Source: Episyrphus balteatus
Taxonomy: Eukaryota > Arthropoda > Insecta > Diptera > Syrphidae
Direction of reading: 5' to 3'
Assembly (NCBI RefSeq): GCF_945859705.1
Contig: NC_079135.1
Span: forward strand, 124,676,551 to 124,740,550
Length of the DNA: 64,000 nt
Under the pieces are notes generated by a model. It was not told where the DNA came from. It made no database searches and was given only the letters and a program-made list of their open reading frames with translations. Below, piece after piece: positions 19,594 through 31,500 of this stretch. How positions within the stretch are numbered: the stretch's first letter is position 1; each line of letters opens with the position of its first letter. A program made the translations under genes and the position numbers.

Positions 19594-22500
19594 CTGAAAA
19601 AAAAAAAAGAAAACAAAAATAATTAATAATCGTTTGAAGATATTTAAGCTTATAAAGTTTACGTTAATGATTCGTTTATAAAAGATAGCAGAGATTCTCC
19701 TAAGCTAGTTGTTTACATAAACAGGTTCATTTGCAAACCATCTCCTATTCTTTCTATGAATTTTCTCAGTTTTTCTCAGCTATAAGATATACCTCCTGAT
19801 TTTTCTTTTAATTAGTTCTAGGCCAAAAACTTCTAGAGTTCTGTATTAGGTTTATTTTTCATTTAAAAACGCTGATCTAGTCGGTTACTATTATTTCTAT
19901 ATGATGTGTCCAGGGGAAAAACAACACAAGTCTGTTCCAACTTATTTCGAAAAAATGCAATTTTACTTTATTCTCTATTCAACTTAGTACTAAAGCCACA
20001 TCATTTATGTGTTTTTTTTTTTTAGCAAGGCTTACATCTGTTTTCTAAAGGTAATGATGGTTTTCAGTAGTGTAAATCTTAAATTCCATTTTTAACCCAT
20101 CTATCAGTGTAGAAAAAGATACCTTGTTCACTTATCAGTTAAATCGTTCACTTGTCAGCGAGTTGAGTTCCCATTCCCATCCATGCCTTTCGGGTATTAA
20201 AATAGAGAAACGTTCATTGAATTCTATGTTAGGTAGTATGTTATCAATCGTCAACACAACTGTTTGAAGACTTTAAAACTATGATACATTCATACAAAAA
20301 AAAAAAAATGCTTAAAAATCAGATTGAATTTGGAGGGTTTTCGTGTAAAATTGCTTTATTTTGCACAATACTCACGAAAACACAGTTAGAAGGAAGGAGA
20401 CATAGAACCCATTAAAGACTTGCGAATGGATAAACACTAAGACATTCCATCGATCTTTTTGTTTTTATTAAACGGGTAGTTAAAAAGATATGTACTGTCA
20501 AACACTGCTGACCTAGAAATTTAGTGGACATCGTCATTGCTGACTCCACCATTTCACTTTCAGCTCCCTCAACCCATCACCTGCCGAGCATTATATTGCG
20601 TATATGGCCACGAAGGGCAGTGTTACAGTCGATTCATTGTTCTATTGAATTGCGACTCATTTTGGTGACATCCAACAGTCGACATACAATACAGTCGACA
20701 TACAATACAGTCGACATACAATACAGTCGACATACAATACAGTCGACATACAATACAGTCGACATACAATACAGTCGACAACAGATACTTTTCTATGGAC
20801 AAGATGGGTGTCTGTAACAACCTGCCTACAGACATTGGCTGTGGTGTATAGGATGCCGTTGTTTATCATATCACCATAAACTGACATAGGAAACTTATTG
20901 TGTGATTGTTTATTTTGGATTTGCGATATGGACCGTCGTCGGACAGTTCCGACTGATCGCTCATTATAAAGTTCAAGTATATCAAAGATGAGTGCCTTTT
21001 CGATGTAGCTCTCACAGTTGGTGACTATTTGTGCTGGTGTCGGCGGATTTTTTCTTGTGTGTCGATGGATTGCCAAGACTAAACTTAGTATTAATTTCTG
21101 GAGTCGCTTATCTGTGTAACTTTTGTCGACGCTGCAGTCTAGATGATAGAGAGTGGCGAAATGGTAGTCATCTTCAGTACGAACATTCATTCTTCTTCGA
21201 GACTTAGAACGACTTGGTCGTGCCATCTCACTACTCTAAAATAAAATAACAAAGTTCTTATTGTGTTTTCTTTCCATGTTTTTGGACTTTTCACCCCTTG
21301 GTAAACCGGAAGAGTTTATTTCCCCTCGTGTGAGAAAAAATTAGTGTTGTGTGCGTTTTAATGTATGTGCTTTTGCTACGCATTCTGAACAATTATTGCG
21401 TGTGCTCTTTTTTAGTGCGTATCCTTCTGTTGGTGGTAGTTCGTTATAATGACTCACTCGGCTACATTTAAGCTGGAACTTGAGCCGATGCAAATACCTA
21501 ATTTCTCAGGAGATCTGCTTACATGGTTGCCGTTCAAGGATGCCTTCGAGACATTGATACACAACAACACTGACTTACCAGTGGCGTACAAATTGCAGAT
21601 GTTGCGCAAGTACGTGAGGGGGACAGATGTGGGGCTCCTTAGGAATGCATTTTTAAGAGACTACGAAGAACTTTGGACAACTCTCAAGAAGCGCTATGAC
21701 AACCCAAGGCTTCTTGTGGCAGCTCATGTGTCTCGCTTTCTGGGTATTCCGCCAGCAGCAGAGGAATCTCCTCGTGAACTACTTCGCATTCAAGATTCCG
21801 TAGAAGAATCTTTACGTGCACTGCGGGTCATGGGTGAGCCAGTCGATTCGTGGAACTTATTGACTATGCACATAGTCATTTCCAAACTGCCAAAGAAGAC
21901 CCAACAGGCGTGGAGCATGTACTGCCCGCCGAGGGAGATATCATCATTGGCTGATTTGTTACAGTTCTTGGAACTACGAGGTCATAGCCTGGGAATTCGA
22001 TAAGTTGTCGTACCGTCTATCTTACTAATCTGAAATAAACTAAACTTTACCAAAGTTCTTGATGTGTTTTTGCCGTGGGCAGTTATTTATTTTCAGGACT
22101 TTTCAGATCTCACCCTATAGGCAACCGGAGCACTTTATTTTCCGTTCGTGTTATAACAAACCAAAAAGTCTGAAACATGATTTGAGTTTATTCTCTTGAT
22201 CAGTACAACTGTTTTAAAATCAATGTTAGATGAAATATATAGCGGAATTTATAGTTGTTACTCAGGCGACATGGCGCTTACGATGTTTATGTTTACAGAA
22301 AAATCTTTATTTTGTTTTTATGGAGGACAATTTTGATATGAGAAAAAGTTATATCTTATTCGTTCTTAGTATTGGAAAAATACAATTATATGCTCTCCAT
22401 AATTCATAATTAAATTTGGCGCTTACGATTTGGCAGTAATGGCTCGATATTTTCCACCCAAGTTATATCGGAAGAGGACATTTTTAAGTCATAGTAAATG

Positions 22501-25500
22501 TTGCATGAAATGAGTCATACAAAATATTAAAGATCTATGATTCATGAAAAACCTTTGTAGTATTTAGACCATAAAAAGTTTTTCCCGAGGTTCAATCCGA
22601 CTCAAATACTGTTTTTTGAGGTCGCTAATGTAGATGATGCAGCTGATGAAGTTAATGTATTATGCTCTGAAATAGGCTTCGGGTGATTGTAAGACATACC
22701 AACCCTTAAAAATACCATCGGTCTTTCCAAGAAAATACCTACTGAATTAACATATACGCTTCGAACGGCTTACGACAGGTGCTTCTGATGTCAAGTCCAC
22801 TATCTTTGAGAATAACCCTAGTTCGGGAGTAAAGATAGGAATATAGGTAATAAATTCAAGGACTATCACGTATCTATCATATTTTGCATCAAGCCACAGC
22901 TTCTTTGAGCCTGGTAATGGGGAGATAGCTCAGAGGGAGTAGGAGTTGAAAACACACATATTTTTAACCATGTGTGTATTTTCTACTCCATACCGATTCT
23001 TAGTACATTTCTAAAGTATACAAAAACTAACTCAAGAGCTATCAATCATTGTCGTTGCACTGGACTTGGCACCAACGGGGCTGGGAGTTTTAAAGGACAG
23101 AAATGCTCACCCGAAAGACATCTGATCAAGGTATCACTTGTAATTTGGATGTGACTCTCATACACACTCCCAATGGCTTGTATGATCCATGGAAAAAATC
23201 ATCAAAAACAATCAATATACAGGGGCTCTTAAACTTAAGGATTGAAGGTTTAAATAAAACTTATGTGACAGAGGAAAAAAGTAGAAAGTAATGTGTATGC
23301 TCAAACTGAATATTTAAGTTTCTTTTCAGCAAACCACTCAAACAGTAGTACAAAAATAAAATTCAATCTAAATTAATTAATCAATTATGTTGTATTCATA
23401 TTGTTTGAAGGAAGTTAACAATATCAGCGACACAATTTACTCTCAATTGTCACTGAAACTGTTTCAGAAGAATTATTTCTTATAATTTCTTTAAAAAAAC
23501 AGTTTGAAATTCATTAAATAGTAAAAGTATACACATACGCCCGAGTGTACGAATTTTCTGAAATTTTAAATATGTATGTAAATGTAAAAATATTACGACT
23601 GACATTGTTGAAGCTATAATTATGTGATATGATATAGTGGGAAGAATAAAGCTAAAAATATAAACTTACTCTGATCAAAGGTGCTTGGGTTGATGTAACT
23701 TATCAGATCTTGATCTGACATTGTTGTCAACTCTTGAGGAATTGCCGTTGTAGTTGCAGGAATTGGTACTGTGGTTTGAGGTACCGTCAGCGAAACATTC
23801 GGCAACAAACCATTCAATTGTTTTTGGGCCACTGCCACATTATTTTTTTGAAGAGCATTCTCTGCTAGTGCTACTGCTTGAATGAGAGATTCCTGATTTG
23901 TTTGTGGTCTACATAGAAAAAGAAACACATTTGTATATTATTGAAAATCGATTATAATTTAAAATACTTACGAAACGCTCATAGCCATTTGATTAGATTT
24001 TTGCAAACTCTGTAAATATTGTGTCTGTGCTGCATCTGTTGCAGTAACATTCTGCACGTCATGATTAAGAAGCATATTCACCAATGGAACAGTCTCTTGC
24101 TGTCGGCTTTCCAACATTTGATGATGTCTACTATTGGCAAGAAATTGTGCCGTCGAACACAATCCCGGCTGGGTATTGGGAATAATTGTATTCGTGGTAA
24201 CTGTTGTACCGCCAAGCATTTGAGATACCTGCGATTGAGTTTGTATGGGAGTATCGTTAAGGCTCATTAGAGCATCAATTGTAGACTCTGGATTATTTTC
24301 ATGATTTGATATGAAATCAGCTGCCGCCTTAATGATCATGTTACTCACTGCTGTCGAGGTTGCAGTTACTTGAGGATCTGCTTGTGGATTAACAACAGGA
24401 ACCTGTCGTGGCGGCGATTGTTGTTGCTGCGGTTGGGGTGATGTTTGTTGCTGAATTGGCGGTGAATTTGATGGTGGTGTCATAATGATGGTGCTTAAGA
24501 GGGAATCCTGCGATGACTGAGGTTGCATCCCGATTCCATTGAGAAGTGAGACTTGATTTACTAATAAATTGGGCACTGAGTTCGGTGGGCAAAGAATAGT
24601 TGACGGTGAGATATTTGAATTGAGAATCATCTCGGTTGGGATATGATCTGTGGGTGGGGCGGCTGTATCGGGGCCGCCACCCAACATCTGTTGCATATTC
24701 ACGGAGGTGATGACAGCGGCTGGCTCTGAATTTAAAATGATGTCATGTGTCATTGGCGAGCTATTGGGCGATGATGAGGATGAAGAAGATGAAGAAGACG
24801 ATGTACTCGACACCGACGAGCTACGAACCAACGACAACGATTGCATATCATTCGATGGAGAGTGGCTGGCCGCTGCCAACATGTTATTTAAGGTTTGATC
24901 GATACTGTTAACGGCATTTGTAGCCATAACCAGGTTACTGGCGGTCTGTTGGGGAAATATTACTCCTGCCCCTGTAGCCGGGTTAGTGACAAACATAGAA
25001 TTTTGTTCCATTTGCGGTGATGTTTTCAAATCAGCTATTCCAGGACTAAGGCTGGACAAAAATTTATCAACTGTCTGCTGTCCCTGATGTACCACGGCCG
25101 CAGTGAGAATTTCCTTGGCAATTTGTTCATTTTTTACTGCGATCTCAACTGCAGCCGCAGCTGCCATTGCATTCATATCACTATGATGTGATGGAAAACT
25201 GGGCAAACTGTTGCTTTCGTTTAGCAAGGACATCGATTGCATGTCCAGCATGTCAATGCTTTGCTTGCGCATGCGCTGATTATGCATTATCAGTGGATTC
25301 TGCTCCACCAACAGACCATTGTCACCCTGTACGACAGGAAAACGATCCAATGATTCGGATTGCATAACATCCGCAATGGAATTCTGTGAGTTCTCATCCA
25401 GAATTTCAGTCTTTAATCCACCGATCACCATTTGATCGGTGATCATAGCATTGGTTAACGATGGGCGGCGGACCATCATTGGTATTTGTGTGCTTGCCGG

Positions 25501-28500
25501 TGGTGGCATCATATCAGCATCGATTTCATGCTTTGTTTCAGTCCACATTTGTTGCACGACGCCAGCATTGCCAGGTGCGTTCGACGAGCATGCCTGTACA
25601 ACATTTGTATCCATGTAACGAGTATCTACAAAGAAAATTTGCATTAACATCAAAGAGAAATGGTATCGTTTCAAGAGTTTGTTTGGAAAACAGAAATTTT
25701 TTTTAAAAATTGTAATAAGAAAAAAATCAAATTCTGAAAAATTAGAACTAAATTTTTTTTTTGTTTTTGTTCTTAGTAACTAAGGTTCTTATAAAAAAAA
25801 TGTTACTAAACACTAAGCCTAAGGGGGAAATTTTGTTGGGAATAAGGATGTCTAAGACTAAATTGTACCTACAAACTAAAATCTTCCATCAACTTAATCT
25901 TTAATTATAAATCTTTCCAATTTTTTTTTTTTTTTTTTATTGAATTTTATGAAAAAAAAAGATTAAGATGATGAAAGTTTATCACTTTGAACAACACACA
26001 CAGACATAGAACTCACACCTAAACGAACCCCAAATACTTTTTCACATACAACAAAAAGAGCTAAATGATATTTCAAAATATCTAAGAAAATTGTTAAAAA
26101 ATAATAAGTACCAACAATAAGTACAAATAATGATTTCCTAGCGACATTTGGCACACACACTTGGGAGAAAACACACAATAATTTCAAAGTGATTTGAGTT
26201 TTTTTTAGTTTTTAAATTAATTTTAGGCAGCGCACTCGGACCGTGTGTACCTGAAAGGGTTTTTTGTTATTTTATAAAATAACAGAAAAAAATTTTTTGA
26301 GAGAAACGAACGACCAACGTTGAATTTCCAGTATCTTTAGAGGAAACAGCTGGAACCAATAGAGAGTTTACGTTAAAATAAGTTATGTAATTTTTTTTTG
26401 TTTAATGTTAGATACACGAGAGGTAAACAAAAATTTTATGTATTTAATTTTAAAAAGCAATGAAAATTAATACCGATTTTTAAAATTTAAATATCGTTTC
26501 ATTTTTTTTTACCGAGATTTACATTCTTTCTTACAATCTTTAATGAAACTATTTTTTTTTAAGTCATGAAAGGAAATACTTTTAGGTTTTTTAAGCCCAA
26601 TGCCATATCGTCGCTGTTTTAGAAAACTGGCATAACTTAAAACACTTAATTCTTCAGAAAAGCTGTTTTAAACTTCCAAGTTTATCAATTTTATATGCTA
26701 TTTTCATTAATTGAAAAAAAAAGGATCAGCTATGTCCTTTAAATTTATACTGAGTTTACAAAAATTAAGAATGTATTGTTTCCAGTATATTAGCATTAAT
26801 AACTCAAAAACCAGGATTTTTTAGTTATGCCAGTTTTCTAAAACAGCGACGAAATGATTAACGAAAGTTGAACGAACCACGCTTATGAGCATTATAGCCA
26901 ACCTCATAGGACTATGTGTTTTCGCTCACTCATACCTATTAAAGTTGGGCCTTAACTTTAAGAGTCCCAAAAATGATGACTATCTATCAGTTCTGTTTTT
27001 TTTTTTTTTAATGAGGCAGGTAGAAGAAATTAACACGAATATCAAATGATAAAATATAAAAAAAAAAATAAATAAACTTTATTACAAAAATTGTTTAACA
27101 TTTGATTTTTGGGCCAACAATGTGTAGAACATTTGATTAATCAATATTACACGCGCGGTCATTAAAACCGTAGCACAAAATGAGATCTAAGAGAATCATT
27201 TGATTAAAAAAGAAAAAAACAATAGCTTTATATTTTCCCATTTAAAAAAAAAAAAAATTTTACGATTCAACTTTTAAATTTAAACTTTAGTTATCGAAAA
27301 AAAATCTTAGTTTCGTTAACATCCCAATTAGATGGAAATCATATGGGATTTGGCACCCCGTACAGTGTTTATTAGAAGTGTTAAACGTACGGCCATGTTC
27401 AAATGAAATGAAATTTACTTTGTTACAAATTTTATATCAGATTTGGGAAACAGTCAATCAATGCACAGTCAATTTCACAATATTGGTTCCTCTCTTCATT
27501 TCGGTATTTTGAAAGAAAGTCAAATACCGTGATTGTATTACTTTGTTGGTATATCAAAGGATATACCAACTACATAAGAGCATACGGAATCCTTTTAATT
27601 AAATTAGTACGAGATGCTTTTAAGAATAATTAACTATTTACTATTCAACACATGGCCCGTAAGGTAAATTTTTGTCTTAAAAAAATCCAAAAATATCTTT
27701 GGCGAATGTTTGAAAAACAATTTCAGGTGCATTGTTCTTCAAACGAAACCTGCAATAAAATTGCAAAACCATTGCCTGGTATATAGTTTGATAACGAAAT
27801 CAGAAATTCATAATTATCACGTTTTTTTCTTTGAAATAAGATGCTGAATAAATTTTCATTGAATTTGAAATTACGAACGAAAAGAATTCGTCCAACTCCA
27901 TTAGTATCTTTAGCATTGCTTAACATTAACTTGTTGTCTGTTTTTGTTTTACTTTATAATTTTTTAGACTATTGCATCCCAATAACAGAGATTTTTGTTG
28001 TAACCGCAGTTCTTATCCTATCCTATCTGTTATAGAAATTAGATCCAAATATAAGCAATACCCCAAATAGTTCCATTAAAGATATTTAGCTTCTTTTCTT
28101 TTCTTTTTAATAATAACCGATCAATTGAAAAAGTTTGTAGATAAAAACAAATAAAAAGCAATTTTAATAACAATTCCGTACCGATTGTAACCGATCGACA
28201 AAAAAAAAGAATCACAATTTTGTGTTTTTAATAACCAAAATAGTCAAAATCTACCGATAAAATGTGTGTCAATTTAATTAATTTTTTTTTTTGTTTTTTT
28301 TTTTTTTAATTAACCAGTACCCTAATGTACAGATGCACTGAAGAACTGATGCAGACGTATCGTTGTCCTCTGGAGGAGCCTCCATGTGTCCATTAATTTT
28401 AATTAGCACACGTGTGAAATTGTGGATACAGACTCCCATTTAGTTTTTCGAATATATTCAAGAATGACGCGAGCAACCTAAAGAGCTAAGAGAAGGAAAA

Positions 28501-31500
28501 ATAAACAAAAAAATAACATTTTGTGATTAGCGTTTAGAAAAACAAAAACCCTCAACCTTTATTAAAAAAAAAAAAGTTGTATTAAGCAAAACTAAATCTC
28601 TCTTTCATTTTGGTCTTTGTTGTCCCTACACTTAGGGCGATTATAACTTCCAAGCCCTTATTTTTAGAAAAAAACAACATAATTTTAATTGAAGTAGATA
28701 CAGTATTTAACTTTCCTAATCACAAAATATTTTAGATTTTCTGTTAAGGATTTTATTTAATTTTAATTTGTTGATAAGTTGTACAGTTGTACACTGGACT
28801 CGTATGAGTTTGTTGATTTTTTATTAGTTTAAAACTAAATCGCCTTTTATAATTAAAAATGTTATCCCTAAGGAAAAATTTTATTTTATATATATATATT
28901 TTTATTTTTTTTTTTTGTTTGAGGGACAAAAGACTAATCCAGAAAACTCTGTCAACCTTCCACACTCTCATTCGTACAAATTTTTCCCCACACACACATG
29001 AAAACAATATAAATCATAAAAAAATACACGATTTTGATTTTGCTTTTAAAAAATTACTTTTCAATTGAAAAACGCGACTCTTGACTTAAAAATACATTCG
29101 ATTGCAAAATATAGCAATCAACAAGCAATGAGAAAACATTCATACGACAGAGTTGTTTGGATTAACTTTGTTGAATTTGTTGTCATCTTTTGTTGTTTTT
29201 TTTTGGATGAAAGACCTTTATTATTTTTTTTTTTATTTTTTTTTTTTTTAATAATAAATTAATTCATTTTTTTTTGTCGAAAAAAACCCTGAATTGTAGG
29301 AAATCTAAATTCAATTGAATTCAGTTTCGAGAACAATTGAGTATAAATATTTTTATTTTTGAAAAGCTTGCGATATTTATGCCTGATTTATTCAAATGAG
29401 TGCTGGCTTAGTACTTAATTTAGCTATATAGCTGCATACTCTTTGTAATCAGTTGAAGATTTGAAAAATCCGCAGTCTGCAGCCAATTTCAATTACCCAA
29501 ACACACATATTTTTAAGAATTTATGCAAATGCACCCAAATCGTAAAACGGGTTTGGGCCTATACTCAAATAATCAAAGTCCTTATTCAAATAATGTTTGA
29601 CCCAAGGATACGGTTAAGATGTAGCTTTTTTATGGATCATTTTGTAGTATCTCATTTTGGTATACAAATTAAATTCATGGTGAATAAAGCACACTTTGTT
29701 TATTTATTGTGCTCCAAATTTTGGACAGGACAACTTTGTGCGAATTTGATCGTATGCTTTATTTCTATTTAAGATCTGTGTTTCATTATCCTTCCACTGA
29801 AATTGTCATTACGAACGATTTTTATATTCACAATTCTTTTTGGCTTCGCTTTTGTAGCCAGGTAACACCCGAAGGAAGACGTGCTGATATTTCCTCTGTC
29901 CCAAAAGTAAAGACAGTTTTGGATATATTAGTTTTTATCCTTTGGTTCCAATGATCTTCTTAACGAGCTGCATTTGGATCGAGGAAACTGAACATCTTTC
30001 TATGGATTTCTTGCTCCAAAAAGGTTTGAAAATGAGAACCAGTACCATTTGGACATTATCGAGCATTTTAGATCACCATTTCAAGACGTAGTTCTCCGTT
30101 GAGGAGTTAAATTTTTACGTGCCCTTCTGATTTTATAAATAGATCTTGGAAAGAAGACTTACAAGATCAAGAATTGTAGCCGAGAAATCGCTCCGAAATT
30201 TTGATCAATTAAATATTTTGCAGAGCGATGAGAATCATTTTTATGTCAATGTTTGTGCAAAAAATAAAATTTTCGCACTTGAGGGGAGATAATCGAAAAA
30301 GATTAATTTTTTAAATCGCAGCCCTTGAAGGCTTTTAATTTTTTAAAGTACCAGCGCCATAACTCGGTGAACAAATGGGCGTTAAAATTTTAAATTAAAA
30401 AAAAAAGAGTAAATTTTTTTAAAAATAAATATCGCAAGTTGCTTTGGAAGCAGGAAAAAAAAATCATTATGTAGTTTTTGTTGTTGTTGGTTGTTGTTGT
30501 TGTTATAGCTGACATTTATATATCCCTAATCTAAACTCAATAGAAACTCAAGCTCAAATTCAAGATAGCCAAAAATATAAAAAATATTCCCCTTGTTGAC
30601 GACAGAGAGATGAATATTATAAATTTATGCCACACTTGAATTTGAACGAATTTCTAAACTTGAATCAATAGATACCTTGTCCTGACATTGAACCATGCAA
30701 TGTACTTAACGTTGTTGCAGCCGAGAGCGTAGTATAAGATCCTTTCGGTGTGTATGTAAAGGTGTGTGATTCGCTCTTTTTTCCACTGGAAATAATACAC
30801 AGTTGTACTGTGACTGGTTTCATGATGTTTTGATGAATGTACGGTGGTACTGTACAAATTAAATGAGTCTAAAAAATAAAAACACATTATATATCAATTA
30901 TTTTAGGTTTATAATTTATTTCTTACCTGTTGTAAATATTCTTTATCGGGTAAAACTGATTCCTCCCATAATGAACCAATTGTAACCATTTCATTAGTTC
31001 TAATATCATCGAGGGTCTCTTGAAATAATACATGTGTGTCTTTAAGGAAATTCTTTCCAATAATAAATAATTCAAGACCTCCATCTACTGGGCAAGAATT
31101 TAGGGATTTCTTACATATCTCTGGTACTCCAGGTGGTTGGGCTGTTTGAGTAAAATAAGTTTGAAGTTAAATTCTTTGTTCAATAGTAAAATAGTAAAAG
31201 AAAACTTACTGCAAATAATTGGATTCGAACACACTTGTAGAGTTTCTACTGTCCCATCGTCGTGGGTTAATTGTGTGCGAAATACCATACGGCAGCGGGT
31301 GGATTTCTTTTTGCTTTTTTGAGCCAAATGATCGGGAAAACGATGTTCTACATCGACATTGCGTTCCTGAAAGAATAAGTTTCTTGATTAGTTTCATCTT
31401 TGCAGAAAGTAAGTTTTTTTTCTTTTTTAAAGAAGCATTTATTTATTTCAAGTATTCGCATAGTGGGGGTTAAAACATTTTTTTTTTTTCTTCAATTGTG

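Larger units (their letters stand above)
25626..30675. other. NFAT intron 8 (5.05 kb)
   Basis: The intron between exons 8 and 9. It holds a 245-bp hairpin (26608-26852), a less AT-rich island (28320-28490) and otherwise AT-rich DNA with no coding gene. Confidence 0.6.

Noticed and set aside
20676..20781. Regular 16-bp repeats that look like a CRISPR array
   Set aside because: There are no spacers between units, the units directly abut, and the surrounding DNA is eukaryotic.
24650..24898. Plus-strand frame rich in acidic residues
   Set aside because: It is the antisense reading of the serine run and neighbouring codons in NFAT exon 9.
30654..30887. 77-codon minus-strand frame over NFAT exon 8 taken as coding
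   Set aside because: The true coding frame is a different one. It continues the IPT domain and fits the splice phases.
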